7,822 nucleotides of DNA from contig JACZVB010000053.1 in the NCBI GenBank assembly GCA_022572865.1, positions 1 to 7,822 on the forward strand, written 5' to 3'. Origin of the DNA: Chloroflexota bacterium (GTDB lineage Bacteria > Chloroflexota > Dehalococcoidia > Plut-88900). The notes below the pieces were generated by a model. That model was not told the DNA's origin. It was given only the letters and a program-made list of their open reading frames with translations, and searched no databases. This document shows, piece after piece, positions 1 to 5,681 of this stretch. Each line of letters opens with the position of its first letter. Position 1 is the stretch's first letter. A program made the position numbers and the translations under genes.

Positions 1-166
1 AATTCGGGCGAGTACATGGGTTCACGAGGCTACACTCACTCAAACCAGAGTGCAGGTGTCGCGACTTGTTATCGCATAAGAGCAACCCGCGGGACGAACA
101 GGACAGAGCCGTCCAGCAGCGTCTGCGCCGTTTCGGATTAGAGGTCGAAAGATTGGGAGAGCGAAG
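1..166. other. Leader region with no recognised gene
   Basis: No recognisable protein is encoded here. One forward frame, starting at base 3, stays open from the window edge to about 187 and reads as a charged peptide (around RRFGLEVERLGERR), overlapping the next gene's start. It could be the tail of an upstream gene, but it matches no family I know and could be chance. The window begins with AATTC, as an EcoRI-cut end would, though this may be coincidence. The last 20 bases hold the ribosome binding site of the next gene. Confidence 0.35.
153..166 (+). promoter_or_regulatory. Ribosome binding site of the DUF1566 gene
   Basis: The bases before the ATG at 167 read TTGGGAGAGCGAAG. GGGAG lies about 7 bases from the start codon, a normal Shine-Dalgarno spacing. 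Together with the signal peptide that follows immediately, this fixes the start at 167. Confidence 0.6.
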
Positions 167-652
167 ATGCAAAAAGCATTTTTGATCGTACTCGCCGCGC
201 TATTCATCAGCACTGGGACGGCCTTTGCCGAACTTCAACCGCGCGGTGATCACATGGTCTATGACACGGACCTCGATATCACCTGGGCCACCGATGTGGA
301 TCCGCAGCGGCACTTGACCTGGGCTGATGCTAATGATTGGGCGGAAAATCTTGTCTACCAAGGCTATGACGATTGGCGCTTACCCATAAGCCACCTGCCG
401 GATCCGGCTTGCACAACCGGCCAAGGCCATGCCTCTGGCGATTCGACGGGGCATCACTGCACCGGTGGTGAGATGGGGCATCTGTTCCCGCTGTTGGAAG
501 TCCTTCGGATAGATGGGGAGGGCATACTCGGGCCAGCCCCATTCTGCCAGGGTTGTGGAATAGAACTCCAATTTCCCAGAAGGGGTGGGGAAGCCCTCGA
601 CGGGCCGGCCGTCCACCGATATGCCGACCCGGGTGCGGCCCTCCCGGTCTAG
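167..652 (+). CDS. Secreted DUF1566 (Lcl C-terminal-like) protein, truncated and chimeric
   Basis: The product is exported: residues 1-21 are a Sec signal peptide (short basic start, hydrophobic core, cleavage after AFA). Residues 31-73 carry DUF1566 signatures: a VYDTDLDITW strand, the TWADANDWAENLVY helix and YDDWRLP. CTGGEMGHLF at 98-107 matches the family's CTGSEMGHLFY motif. DUF1566 domains are common in surface or secreted proteins, mostly of unknown function, and often carry a PEP-CTERM sorting tail. After about residue 107 (base 487) the sequence no longer resembles the family. It is antisense to the molybdoenzyme gene, so residues 108-161 are a read-through tail and the rest of the domain is missing. 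Family assignment is fairly sure; the tail is almost certainly not native. The true 3' end lies outside this window. Confidence 0.7.
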   Translation: MQKAFLIVLAALFISTGTAFAELQPRGDHMVYDTDLDITWATDVDPQRHLTWADANDWAENLVYQGYDDWRLPISHLPDPACTTGQGHASGDSTGHHCTGGEMGHLFPLLEVLRIDGEGILGPAPFCQGCGIELQFPRRGGEALDGPAVHRYADPGAALPV

Positions 653-2704
653 AAAGGGCCCGGGGTATGGGCGGAGGTTGACTGTGTCCGGGGGCTTGTG
701 GCTCCAGATTAGCCCAGTGGATTCGTCAGGCGATGCATCTTTAAGTGTCTCGGAGGAGAGCTCTTTCTCATGCTGGTTGTAGACATCGGTGGTTACCTGG
801 AAGGCCCCGTAGCGCTTCATGTATTCCAGGGGTGTAAGGTGCTCCTTCCGGGCCGCATCAGGAAGGCCCGGGACTGAGTTTTCGAAAATCCACTGGTAGT
901 ATTCACCGATGGGCAGCTTCTCTCCGGGGCGATAAGGCGACTCGAAGTGCCGGCGTATGCCCAGAGAGCCATCTGGGTCTATCTTCCAGGAGAGCTCGAT
1001 CCAGAACTCGTTTTCCTCCCACACTTCTCCCGGATTGGTCTGATAGGTGAAATCGATGTGCTCGCCGGCCCTTTCCCTGGCCACCCTGAGCACCGGTTGC
1101 CGGAACCCGATCCACTGAGAGGCGTGGCTCTCGTAGCTGTGGAGGTCGTGGCGCTCGGGGGCGAGGCCCATGGGGAGGACATAATCCGCGTACTGGGCGG
1201 TCTCGCTCCATACGGGGGTCAGGGCGACGTGCAGCCCGATGCGGCCCTCGTGCTGGAACATGTCGATCCATGAGAAGCCGTCTGGATTAGTCCACACGGG
1301 GTTGTAGACCCGGGTGAAGTAAACATCGATAGACCTGTCCCGCTCCTCCAGAATGTGAGGCAGCAGGAAACTCATCTCGAAATGGGCCAGAGGAAACTCC
1401 AGGGGGTAATGTATCTCGTTCCAGCACTCGGGGGGAGGGGGCTGAGTAATGGCGCGGGGCACGAACTTGGTCCAAGCGTTGGGCAGGGTGCCTCCGGGTG
1501 TGCCCACGGAACCGGTGAGCACATTGAGAAAGAAGAGGGCTCGGGCCACCATCCAGCCGCCCAGGTGTCCCGCCGCAGCGTTCCTCCAGATGTGGCTGGC
1601 GAAGGCGGTCCCGGCTTGGGCCACCTCTTTTGCAACTGTGAGGAGCTGCTCCGAGGTTACGCCTGTTTCCGATTCGGCCCATTCGAAGGTGTACCCTTCG
1701 TATAGCTTTTTCATCAGCATGATAAAGCCGTCGAAGGAGGTGTCCTCGGGTACCCGGTCTAGTATGGCCTGGTCTACCAGGTAGCGGAGGTAGGCCTTGT
1801 CTTCCATCAGCTGCCGCCAGTTGACCCACCTCTCCACAAAGGCCCGGTCATACAGGTCTTCTTTAATCAGGTAGTTGGCGATGGCCAGGAGCAGTCCGGC
1901 CTCGGTGCCCGGACGGGGGGCCAGCCAGTAATCCGATTGGGAGGCGGTGTTGGAGAGGCGGGTGTCGATTACCGCGATCTTAGTACCCGAGGCGCGGGCA
2001 TCGACGATTCGCTGGCCCTGCGGCACGAAATAGTGGCCCGACTCCAGGTGAGAGCTCATCAGGAGGATGAACCGGGCGTTGGCATGGTCGGGAGTGGGCC
2101 GGTCCATCCCCATCCAGAAGGCATAGCCGACACGTGCGCTGGAGGAGCAGATATTGGTATGGGAGTTGTGGCCATCGACGCCCCAGGCCGCCAGTACCCG
2201 CTCGGTATACAGGTCTTCGCCGGGCCTACCCACGTGATATACCACCTGGTCACGGCGGTTTTCTGTGATGGCACGGCGGATGCGCCGAGCAATGTCGTCG
2301 AGGGCCTTATCCCAGGAGACCCTTTCCCACTTGCCCTCACCCCTATTCCCGGTCCTACGCAGAGGGTAGAGGATCCGGTCCGGGTTGGTGACCTGGTTCA
2401 GGGTCGCGGGGCCCTTGGCACAGTTCCTGCCCCGGCTGGCCGGGTGAAGGGGGTTGCCCTCCAGCTTTCGGATCTCGTAGGTGTCCTTGTCTACATAGGC
2501 CAGAAGCCCGCAGCCCGATTCGCAGTTGAAGCACACGGTCGGGACCAGGGTGTACTGCCGCTCCACCTTCCTGGGCCATTCCTTGGGATCGTACTCTTTC
2601 CAGTCATCCCAATCCTCGACCCTGGGCGTAGACCTGAGGCCCTGATGTTTTTCTGGCCTACAGTCAGCTATGTCCGAATCGTTTCCGTCCTGCTCTTTAT
2701 CCAT
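380..2704 (-). CDS. Molybdopterin oxidoreductase catalytic subunit (PadB-like?), C-terminally truncated
   Basis: This is the catalytic subunit of a complex iron-sulfur molybdoenzyme (DMSO reductase superfamily). Start: ATG at 2704 with GAGG 5 bases upstream; a GTG at 2740 in the same frame has no better support. Numbering from that ATG, the N-terminal Fe-S domain has C58, C61, C65 and C95 (CxxC, x3, C, x29, C), binding one [4Fe-4S] cluster. The likely molybdenum ligand is C186 in NICSSS. Middle-domain signatures include VIDTRLS, LAPRPGTEAGLLLA, VLTGSVGTPGG and ADYVLPMGLAPERHD. A long segment at about 540-670 and FPTPSGKLEFYSTTLAEWGWPEYA near 707-728 recall the phenylacetyl-CoA:acceptor oxidoreductase branch. 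This subfamily call is from memory. There is no twin-arginine signal, so it should act on the cytoplasmic side. The gene follows the Fe-S/NrfD gene after 44 bases and is presumably cotranscribed. Native sequence ends around residues 739-748 (bases 490-463). The remaining residues to the stop are antisense DUF1566 sequence, and the dinucleotide-binding C-terminal domain of roughly 150-200 residues is absent. Confidence 0.85.
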   Translation of the reverse strand: MDKEQDGNDSDIADCRPEKHQGLRSTPRVEDWDDWKEYDPKEWPRKVERQYTLVPTVCFNCESGCGLLAYVDKDTYEIRKLEGNPLHPASRGRNCAKGPATLNQVTNPDRILYPLRRTGNRGEGKWERVSWDKALDDIARRIRRAITENRRDQVVYHVGRPGEDLYTERVLAAWGVDGHNSHTNICSSSARVGYAFWMGMDRPTPDHANARFILLMSSHLESGHYFVPQGQRIVDARASGTKIAVIDTRLSNTASQSDYWLAPRPGTEAGLLLAIANYLIKEDLYDRAFVERWVNWRQLMEDKAYLRYLVDQAILDRVPEDTSFDGFIMLMKKLYEGYTFEWAESETGVTSEQLLTVAKEVAQAGTAFASHIWRNAAAGHLGGWMVARALFFLNVLTGSVGTPGGTLPNAWTKFVPRAITQPPPPECWNEIHYPLEFPLAHFEMSFLLPHILEERDRSIDVYFTRVYNPVWTNPDGFSWIDMFQHEGRIGLHVALTPVWSETAQYADYVLPMGLAPERHDLHSYESHASQWIGFRQPVLRVARERAGEHIDFTYQTNPGEVWEENEFWIELSWKIDPDGSLGIRRHFESPYRPGEKLPIGEYYQWIFENSVPGLPDAARKEHLTPLEYMKRYGAFQVTTDVYNQHEKELSSETLKDASPDESTGLIWSHKPPDTVNLRPYPGPFLDREGRTRVGISVDGRPVEGFPTPSGKLEFYSTTLAEWGWPEYALPIYPKDFQQREQMPHLTTGAVMPRRIARGMALAGCASRIRQVAYG
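463..490. other. Head-on junction of two unrelated genes
   Basis: Left of here the plus strand encodes a DUF1566 protein; right of here the minus strand encodes a molybdopterin oxidoreductase. Each frame stops making family sense within about 25 bases. Inside the interval both readings are plausible (plus GEMGHLF, minus REQMPHL), so the exact breakpoint is ambiguous and may sit in a short stretch shared by two source sequences. An assembly or amplification chimera is the simplest reading. A real inversion or deletion joint is possible. Confidence 0.65.
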
Positions 2705-2713
2705 TCTCACCTC
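2705..2713 (-). promoter_or_regulatory. Ribosome binding site of the molybdoenzyme gene
   Basis: On the minus strand the bases before the ATG at 2704 read GAGGTGAGA. GAGG at a 5-base spacing supports the ATG over the upstream in-frame GTG at 2740, which would nearly abut the stop of the preceding gene. Confidence 0.6.
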
Positions 2714-2748
2714 GTGTCCACTTCTTATAGTCGAGGGCACTCATGCCT

Positions 2749-4335
2749 TTAGCTCTGGGGAACCGACTGTCCGGCCTGGATATAAGCGTGCTCGTATGCC
2801 AGCAGGCCGGTTAGAGCCGATATGGAGGCCGCAATGTAGGTCCAGTCCGGGGAGCCGGCCAGGGCCATCCCAATAAGGACAAGGGGGACGACGCCCGCTA
2901 AGGTTATACCGGTCCAATAGTAGGACCGGTACTTACCCCACGTCATGTTCCGGACCGCAAGGGCTGCGTGGGGGGTGGAGTGGGGATAGATAAGGTCGCC
3001 TAGGGCAAGGGTCAAAAATATAGCCGTAGAGAGGACCAACGCCCATTGCAGCCTGGTAATACCTCCCTCTGGCAAGTCTACCGCAGTGCTCAGTATCAGA
3101 AGCAAGGCGGACCCGGCGACCACGGCATGGGAGAGAAAGGCCGGAAGAAGAAGGTGGCTTTGCCAGAGGTCCCGCCCTTTGGACTGGCCTAACAGAAAGG
3201 CGGTATATCCCGCTACCGGAATGGTGATTGCGAGGCTGACCCATCTCAGCACCTGGATCAGGTCTCGCCAGCCAGCCAGTGAGGCGATGAAGAAGACCAG
3301 CAACAGCACGGCATAGGCGCTTATGATGTAGGCGCCACGGACCAGCCACGACCGCCATTGGGGCCGGGTCAGTACGTAATAGAACCGCATGGGATGAGTG
3401 AGGTCCAGTACCAGCAGCAGTCCGGTCAGCCCTAAAAATGCTGTGGCCAGGACAACAGTGGTCGTTTCCCAGCGCTGGCTTAGGGAGATGCCCAGTATCC
3501 CCAGGAGGGCGGACATCAGTAGGGCGCCCGACGCGATGGACTTGGTCCAGGTGTAGGAAGAGACCCTCCAGTCCCAGGGGATGCGATGGGGTTGGTCGTA
3601 GACCAGAATGGCCGCCGCCGAGCTCTGGGACGGAATGCCGCTCTTTTTCCCTTTGCCGGAGTCTACCTCACTGCCGCCGGGCAGGACGCCGGGCTGCGAC
3701 TGGGCCCAGGGCAATCTGTCGGGGGCTGAGTTGGGCCGGGGAATCCGGCTGGATAGAGGGTCGATGGTATGGGTGCTATCGCCTACATAGAAGAGTTTCG
3801 GGACGGTCTTTTTCTCTGGCCTCCGCACCTCCCCTTTCTCGCGGGCAAGTATCTGAGAAACGGTGCTGTCGGGGTCGTTCAGGTCTCCAACTAAAATGGC
3901 CTGCGTAGGGCAAACCACTACGCAGGCCGGTTCAAGGCCAACATCGATGCGGCTTGTACAGAAGTTACACTTCTCAGCGCTATGGCTCTCGGGATCTATA
4001 TAGATCGCGTCGTAGGGGCAGGCGGCTATGCACGCCTTACACCCGATGCATATGTCCCGGTCGAAGTCTACGATCCCGTCGGAACGCTGGAACATGGCGG
4101 TGGTGGGACATGCGTCAACACAGGGAGGCTCGTCACACTGGTTGCAGCGTGTGACCTGAAAGTGGTTTCGGGAGTCGGGGAAGGCCCCCACCACCACTTG
4201 CTTTACATAAGTACGCGTAACCCCCAGGGGAACGCCGTGTTCCTGTTTGCAGGCGACGGTGCAGGCGTGACACCCGATACACCTGTTTTGGTCTAGGATC
4301 TTGCCCCACTTTACCCCTTGCGCGCTGGTGTCCAT
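2749..4335 (-). CDS. Fusion of a four-cluster ferredoxin subunit and an NrfD-type membrane subunit
   Basis: This single 528-residue chain, counted from the ATG at 4335, joins the electron-transfer and membrane-anchor subunits of a molybdoenzyme complex. Residues 1-150 are a PsrB/DmsB/HybA-type ferredoxin with sixteen cysteines in four sets: 19/22/25/29, 64/67/72/76, 96/99/102/106 and 123/126/138/142, enough for four [4Fe-4S] clusters. Residues about 151-255 are a Pro/Ser-rich, poorly conserved-looking linker. From about 262 there are about eight hydrophobic helices (near 262-284, 291-312, 333-354, 364-383, 394-417, 428-447, 472-493 and 500-516) typical of NrfD/PsrC, which exchanges electrons with quinone. 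DLTHPMRFYY at 311-320 is a typical NrfD-type stretch. No signal peptide or Tat motif precedes the ferredoxin, so it should face the cytoplasm. A GTG at 4368 would add 11 residues; the ATG is preferred because the family begins just before the first cysteine set. Neither start has a good ribosome binding site. Its partner is the molybdenum subunit 44 bases downstream. Confidence 0.88.
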   Translation of the reverse strand: MDTSAQGVKWGKILDQNRCIGCHACTVACKQEHGVPLGVTRTYVKQVVVGAFPDSRNHFQVTRCNQCDEPPCVDACPTTAMFQRSDGIVDFDRDICIGCKACIAACPYDAIYIDPESHSAEKCNFCTSRIDVGLEPACVVVCPTQAILVGDLNDPDSTVSQILAREKGEVRRPEKKTVPKLFYVGDSTHTIDPLSSRIPRPNSAPDRLPWAQSQPGVLPGGSEVDSGKGKKSGIPSQSSAAAILVYDQPHRIPWDWRVSSYTWTKSIASGALLMSALLGILGISLSQRWETTTVVLATAFLGLTGLLLVLDLTHPMRFYYVLTRPQWRSWLVRGAYIISAYAVLLLVFFIASLAGWRDLIQVLRWVSLAITIPVAGYTAFLLGQSKGRDLWQSHLLLPAFLSHAVVAGSALLLILSTAVDLPEGGITRLQWALVLSTAIFLTLALGDLIYPHSTPHAALAVRNMTWGKYRSYYWTGITLAGVVPLVLIGMALAGSPDWTYIAASISALTGLLAYEHAYIQAGQSVPQS

Positions 4336-4358
4336 AGGTCGGTATTGTACTACAAGCC

Positions 4359-4409
4359 TCACCTGCACGGCCCCGGCAACTGTCCGGTTTTCTTACAGAA
4401 GCCGCACAA
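4359..4409 (-). CDS. Possible 16-residue Cys-containing leader ORF (speculative)
   Basis: A TTG at 4409 on the minus strand opens a short frame reading (M)CGFCKKTGQLPGPCR, ending at TGA 4359-4361, 23 bases before the ATG of the Fe-S/NrfD gene. AAGGAG lies 9 bases before the TTG, a better ribosome binding site than the main gene has. A CxxC pair plus a third cysteine in a leader before an Fe-S gene could suggest a regulatory peptide. However, a frame this short is easily met by chance, and a TTG start is weak evidence. An overlapping GTG frame at 4419 encodes only eight residues. Confidence 0.15.
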   Translation of the reverse strand: MCGFCKKTGQLPGPCR

Positions 4410-4462
4410 ATTCTTTCACTCCTTTTATCGTACCTCCTGCTGCTACTGTCCTAGAGATGACA

Positions 4463-4477
4463 GGCAATCGAGTTGCC
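4463..4477. repeat. Operator-like inverted repeat GGCAA-N5-TTGCC
   Basis: GGCAATCGAGTTGCC is a perfect 5-base inverted repeat with a 5-base centre. It ends 14 bases before the TATAAT at 4492, so it covers the -35 region of the lipoprotein promoter, where a repressor or activator dimer could bind. A second, weaker repeat (CTGTC-N8-GACAG, 4446-4463) abuts it. The size is within what chance would give, so this is only a candidate. Confidence 0.25.
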
Positions 4478-4497
4478 ATTCGTGAGTCATGTATAAT
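4473..4497 (+). promoter_or_regulatory. Promoter of the lipoprotein gene (TATAAT at 4492-4497)
   Basis: A perfect sigma-70-type -10 box, TATAAT, at 4492-4497 predicts transcription from about 4504 and a 5' leader of about 40 bases. The best -35-like hexamer, TTGCCA at 4473-4478, is only 13 bases away, shorter than the usual 16-18, so the promoter may depend on an activator or on the -10 box alone. Confidence 0.5.
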
Positions 4498-4532
4498 GGC
4501 TCCCTTCGACGGCAGTACTTCACTTGCGCCCC

Positions 4533-4539
4533 AGGTAGG
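4533..4539 (+). promoter_or_regulatory. Ribosome binding site of the lipoprotein gene
   Basis: AGGTAGG ends 5 bases before the ATG at 4545 and supports that start. The lipoprotein signal sequence begins directly after it. Confidence 0.6.
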
Positions 4540-4544
4540 TTGAT

Positions 4545-5612
4545 ATGGGGAATTCCAGCAAATTGAAGCGATTAGTGTTGCTTCCCAGCATATGCCTCAC
4601 TCTGGCCTTTGTGTTGGCTGCATGTGGCGGCGGGCCGCTAGCAACCGAGCAGGCCAAGCAGGGAACTGCTGCTACGCCGGCACCAACTGCTAATTTGCCC
4701 ACAATGACGCCAGCCTCATTCTCAATTACGCCTACTTCTACTTCAGGGCCATCAATCCAGACGCCCTCGTCGACCCCTACGCCCACTCAAACTCCTACCC
4801 TCATTCCTATACCCACGACGATGCCTACCCCAGCCCCTACACCTTCGCCAACGCCTATCCCCGCCCCAATTGGAGAGCGGTCAACACGAGACAGGCCTGA
4901 TGACACAAGCTTACCGCAAATTCACGTCATGTATGTGCTTGCTGCTGACGGGATCGACGAATTGCTAGATACGAATGGCGGTATTGCGACAGCAGTAGAA
5001 TCGATTAGTCACTGGTTGAGGAATCAAACCGGAGGCCTGAACCTTCGCTGGGATACGTATGAAGGGCAAATAGATATCTCCTTCCATAGATTATCCGTAG
5101 ATGAAGATTCAATTACGGCAGAAAGAGCATTTGTTCGTGACCGGATAGAGAATGAGCTTCTATCAGCAGGTGTCATTACACTGGATAAACTGTATGCGGT
5201 GTTTTATGGTGGCGGCAGTACTTGGTCATGCGGAGGTGGGGCTTGGCCACCCATATTAGAAGGAGTCGTCGCTGCCATGTACTTAAAGGGTACCCCGCCA
5301 AATGCACCAGCCTGCTCTTCAAACACGCTTGGTGCTTCGCCGACTGATCCAGGATTTTTCGAGGTCGGTATGCTGCACGAGATCATGCACACGATCGGAC
5401 TTGTAGCGGAGTGTGCACCAAATCACCACCTTGCCGGGCATGTAAGTGATTCAAGCAATGACCTTATGTGGGCTGGGAACGAACCATGGGAGCTTCCGCC
5501 TAGGTTAGATATCGGTAACGACGACTACTTTCAACATAACAATGCCGGATGCCTCGACCTGGCTAATAGCGGTTTTATTAACCCCCTACCATCCGATTAC
5601 TGGCTGCCTTAG
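4545..5612 (+). CDS. Lipoprotein zinc metalloprotease with a Thr/Pro-rich linker
   Basis: This is a cell-surface, membrane-anchored protein with a predicted peptidase domain. Residues 1-26 form a lipoprotein signal with lipobox LAAC, so C27 would be lipidated. Residues about 40-108 are a Thr/Pro/Ser-rich stalk. From about 125 a globular domain begins (IHVMYVLAADG). The zinc site is HEIMHTIGLVAE: H278, E279 and H282, with G285. The classic metzincin third histidine would be residue 288 but is Ala, followed by E289. H294, H295 or H299 (in GHVSD) may serve as the third ligand. DLM ending at M308 could be the Met-turn. C229, C257, C290 and C336 could form two disulfides. Similar secreted domains of unknown substrate occur in Chloroflexota and Actinobacteria, by my recollection. 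The DNA is poorer in GC than its neighbours: 25 of 60 bases in 5101-5160, against 39 of 60 in 1081-1140. It has its own promoter and is convergent with the phosphoesterase. Peptidase activity is inferred from the motif only. Confidence 0.72.
   Translation: MGNSSKLKRLVLLPSICLTLAFVLAACGGGPLATEQAKQGTAATPAPTANLPTMTPASFSITPTSTSGPSIQTPSSTPTPTQTPTLIPIPTTMPTPAPTPSPTPIPAPIGERSTRDRPDDTSLPQIHVMYVLAADGIDELLDTNGGIATAVESISHWLRNQTGGLNLRWDTYEGQIDISFHRLSVDEDSITAERAFVRDRIENELLSAGVITLDKLYAVFYGGGSTWSCGGGAWPPILEGVVAAMYLKGTPPNAPACSSNTLGASPTDPGFFEVGMLHEIMHTIGLVAECAPNHHLAGHVSDSSNDLMWAGNEPWELPPRLDIGNDDYFQHNNAGCLDLANSGFINPLPSDYWLP
4761..4868 (+). repeat. Low-complexity CCTACxCC-like repeat encoding the Thr/Pro stalk
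   Basis: Imperfect repeats of Thr-Pro codons (variants of CCTACGCC, CCTACCCC, CCTATACC) encode residues about 73-108 of the lipoprotein. Such stalks hold a domain away from the membrane and often vary in length between strains by repeat slippage. Confidence 0.6.
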
Positions 5613-5656
5613 GGCTTCGACTAGCTGAAATCCCAAACCTGAAGCTTTTGGCATTA

Positions 5657-5681
5657 GGCGGCCCGGGTCATGAGGCCCGCC
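5657..5681. terminator. Possible shared hairpin terminator between convergent genes
   Basis: GGCGG at 5657-5661 pairs with CCGCC at 5677-5681, with a C-C mismatch and two further C-G pairs inside, enclosing the stop codon of the phosphoesterase gene. On the plus strand a short CTTTT follows about 10 bases later; on the minus strand a short A/T stretch follows. It lies between two convergent stops, where a bidirectional terminator would be expected, but the stem is imperfect and the T runs are short. Confidence 0.3.

Larger units (their letters stand above)
4336..4544. promoter_or_regulatory. Divergent intergenic control region
   Basis: These 209 bases separate the leftward molybdoenzyme operon from the rightward lipoprotein gene and must hold both promoters. 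Rightward, a perfect TATAAT and a good ribosome binding site are visible. Leftward, TACAAT at 4343-4348 lies only 7 bases before the ATG, which would give a nearly leaderless message. No convincing -35 box accompanies it. Two good Shine-Dalgarno-like stretches on the minus strand (AGGAGGT near 4431-4437 and AAGGAG at 4419-4424) sit far upstream of the annotated start and are discussed with the small leader ORF. Confidence 0.5.

Noticed and set aside
1..5. AATTC at the window start as evidence of an EcoRI-cloned insert
   Set aside because: An internal GAATTC occurs at 4550-4555, and a five-base match at an arbitrary edge is weak evidence.
903..1829. Minus-strand Arg/Pro-rich open frames overlapping the molybdoenzyme in other frames
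   Set aside because: They are out-of-frame shadows of the molybdoenzyme with no family motifs, ribosome binding sites or signal sequences.
2741..2748. GTG start at 2740 for the molybdoenzyme
   Set aside because: The added 12 residues have no family support, and the ATG at 2704 has a well-placed GAGG.
1937..2752. Long plus-strand open frame (271 codons) opposite the molybdoenzyme gene
   Set aside because: It lies wholly antisense to strongly recognisable Fe-S and Mo-binding sequence. It reads as Gly/Val/Pro-rich filler typical of the complement of GC-rich coding DNA.
4393..4419. Eight-codon GTG frame (VKEFVRLL) in frame with the Fe-S/NrfD gene upstream of a TAA
   Set aside because: It loosely resembles the start of UbiD-type decarboxylases, but the GTG has no spacing from its GGA and the frame is far too short to judge.
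4520..4786. 88-codon minus-strand frame opposite the lipoprotein N-terminus
   Set aside because: It is the antisense of the Thr/Pro stalk (Gly/Val repeats) and overlaps the promoter and start of the real gene.
4761..4868. Repeat-rich tract considered as a CRISPR or minisatellite
   Set aside because: The units are short, degenerate and in frame with Thr-Pro codons of a lipoprotein stalk. There are no spacers.
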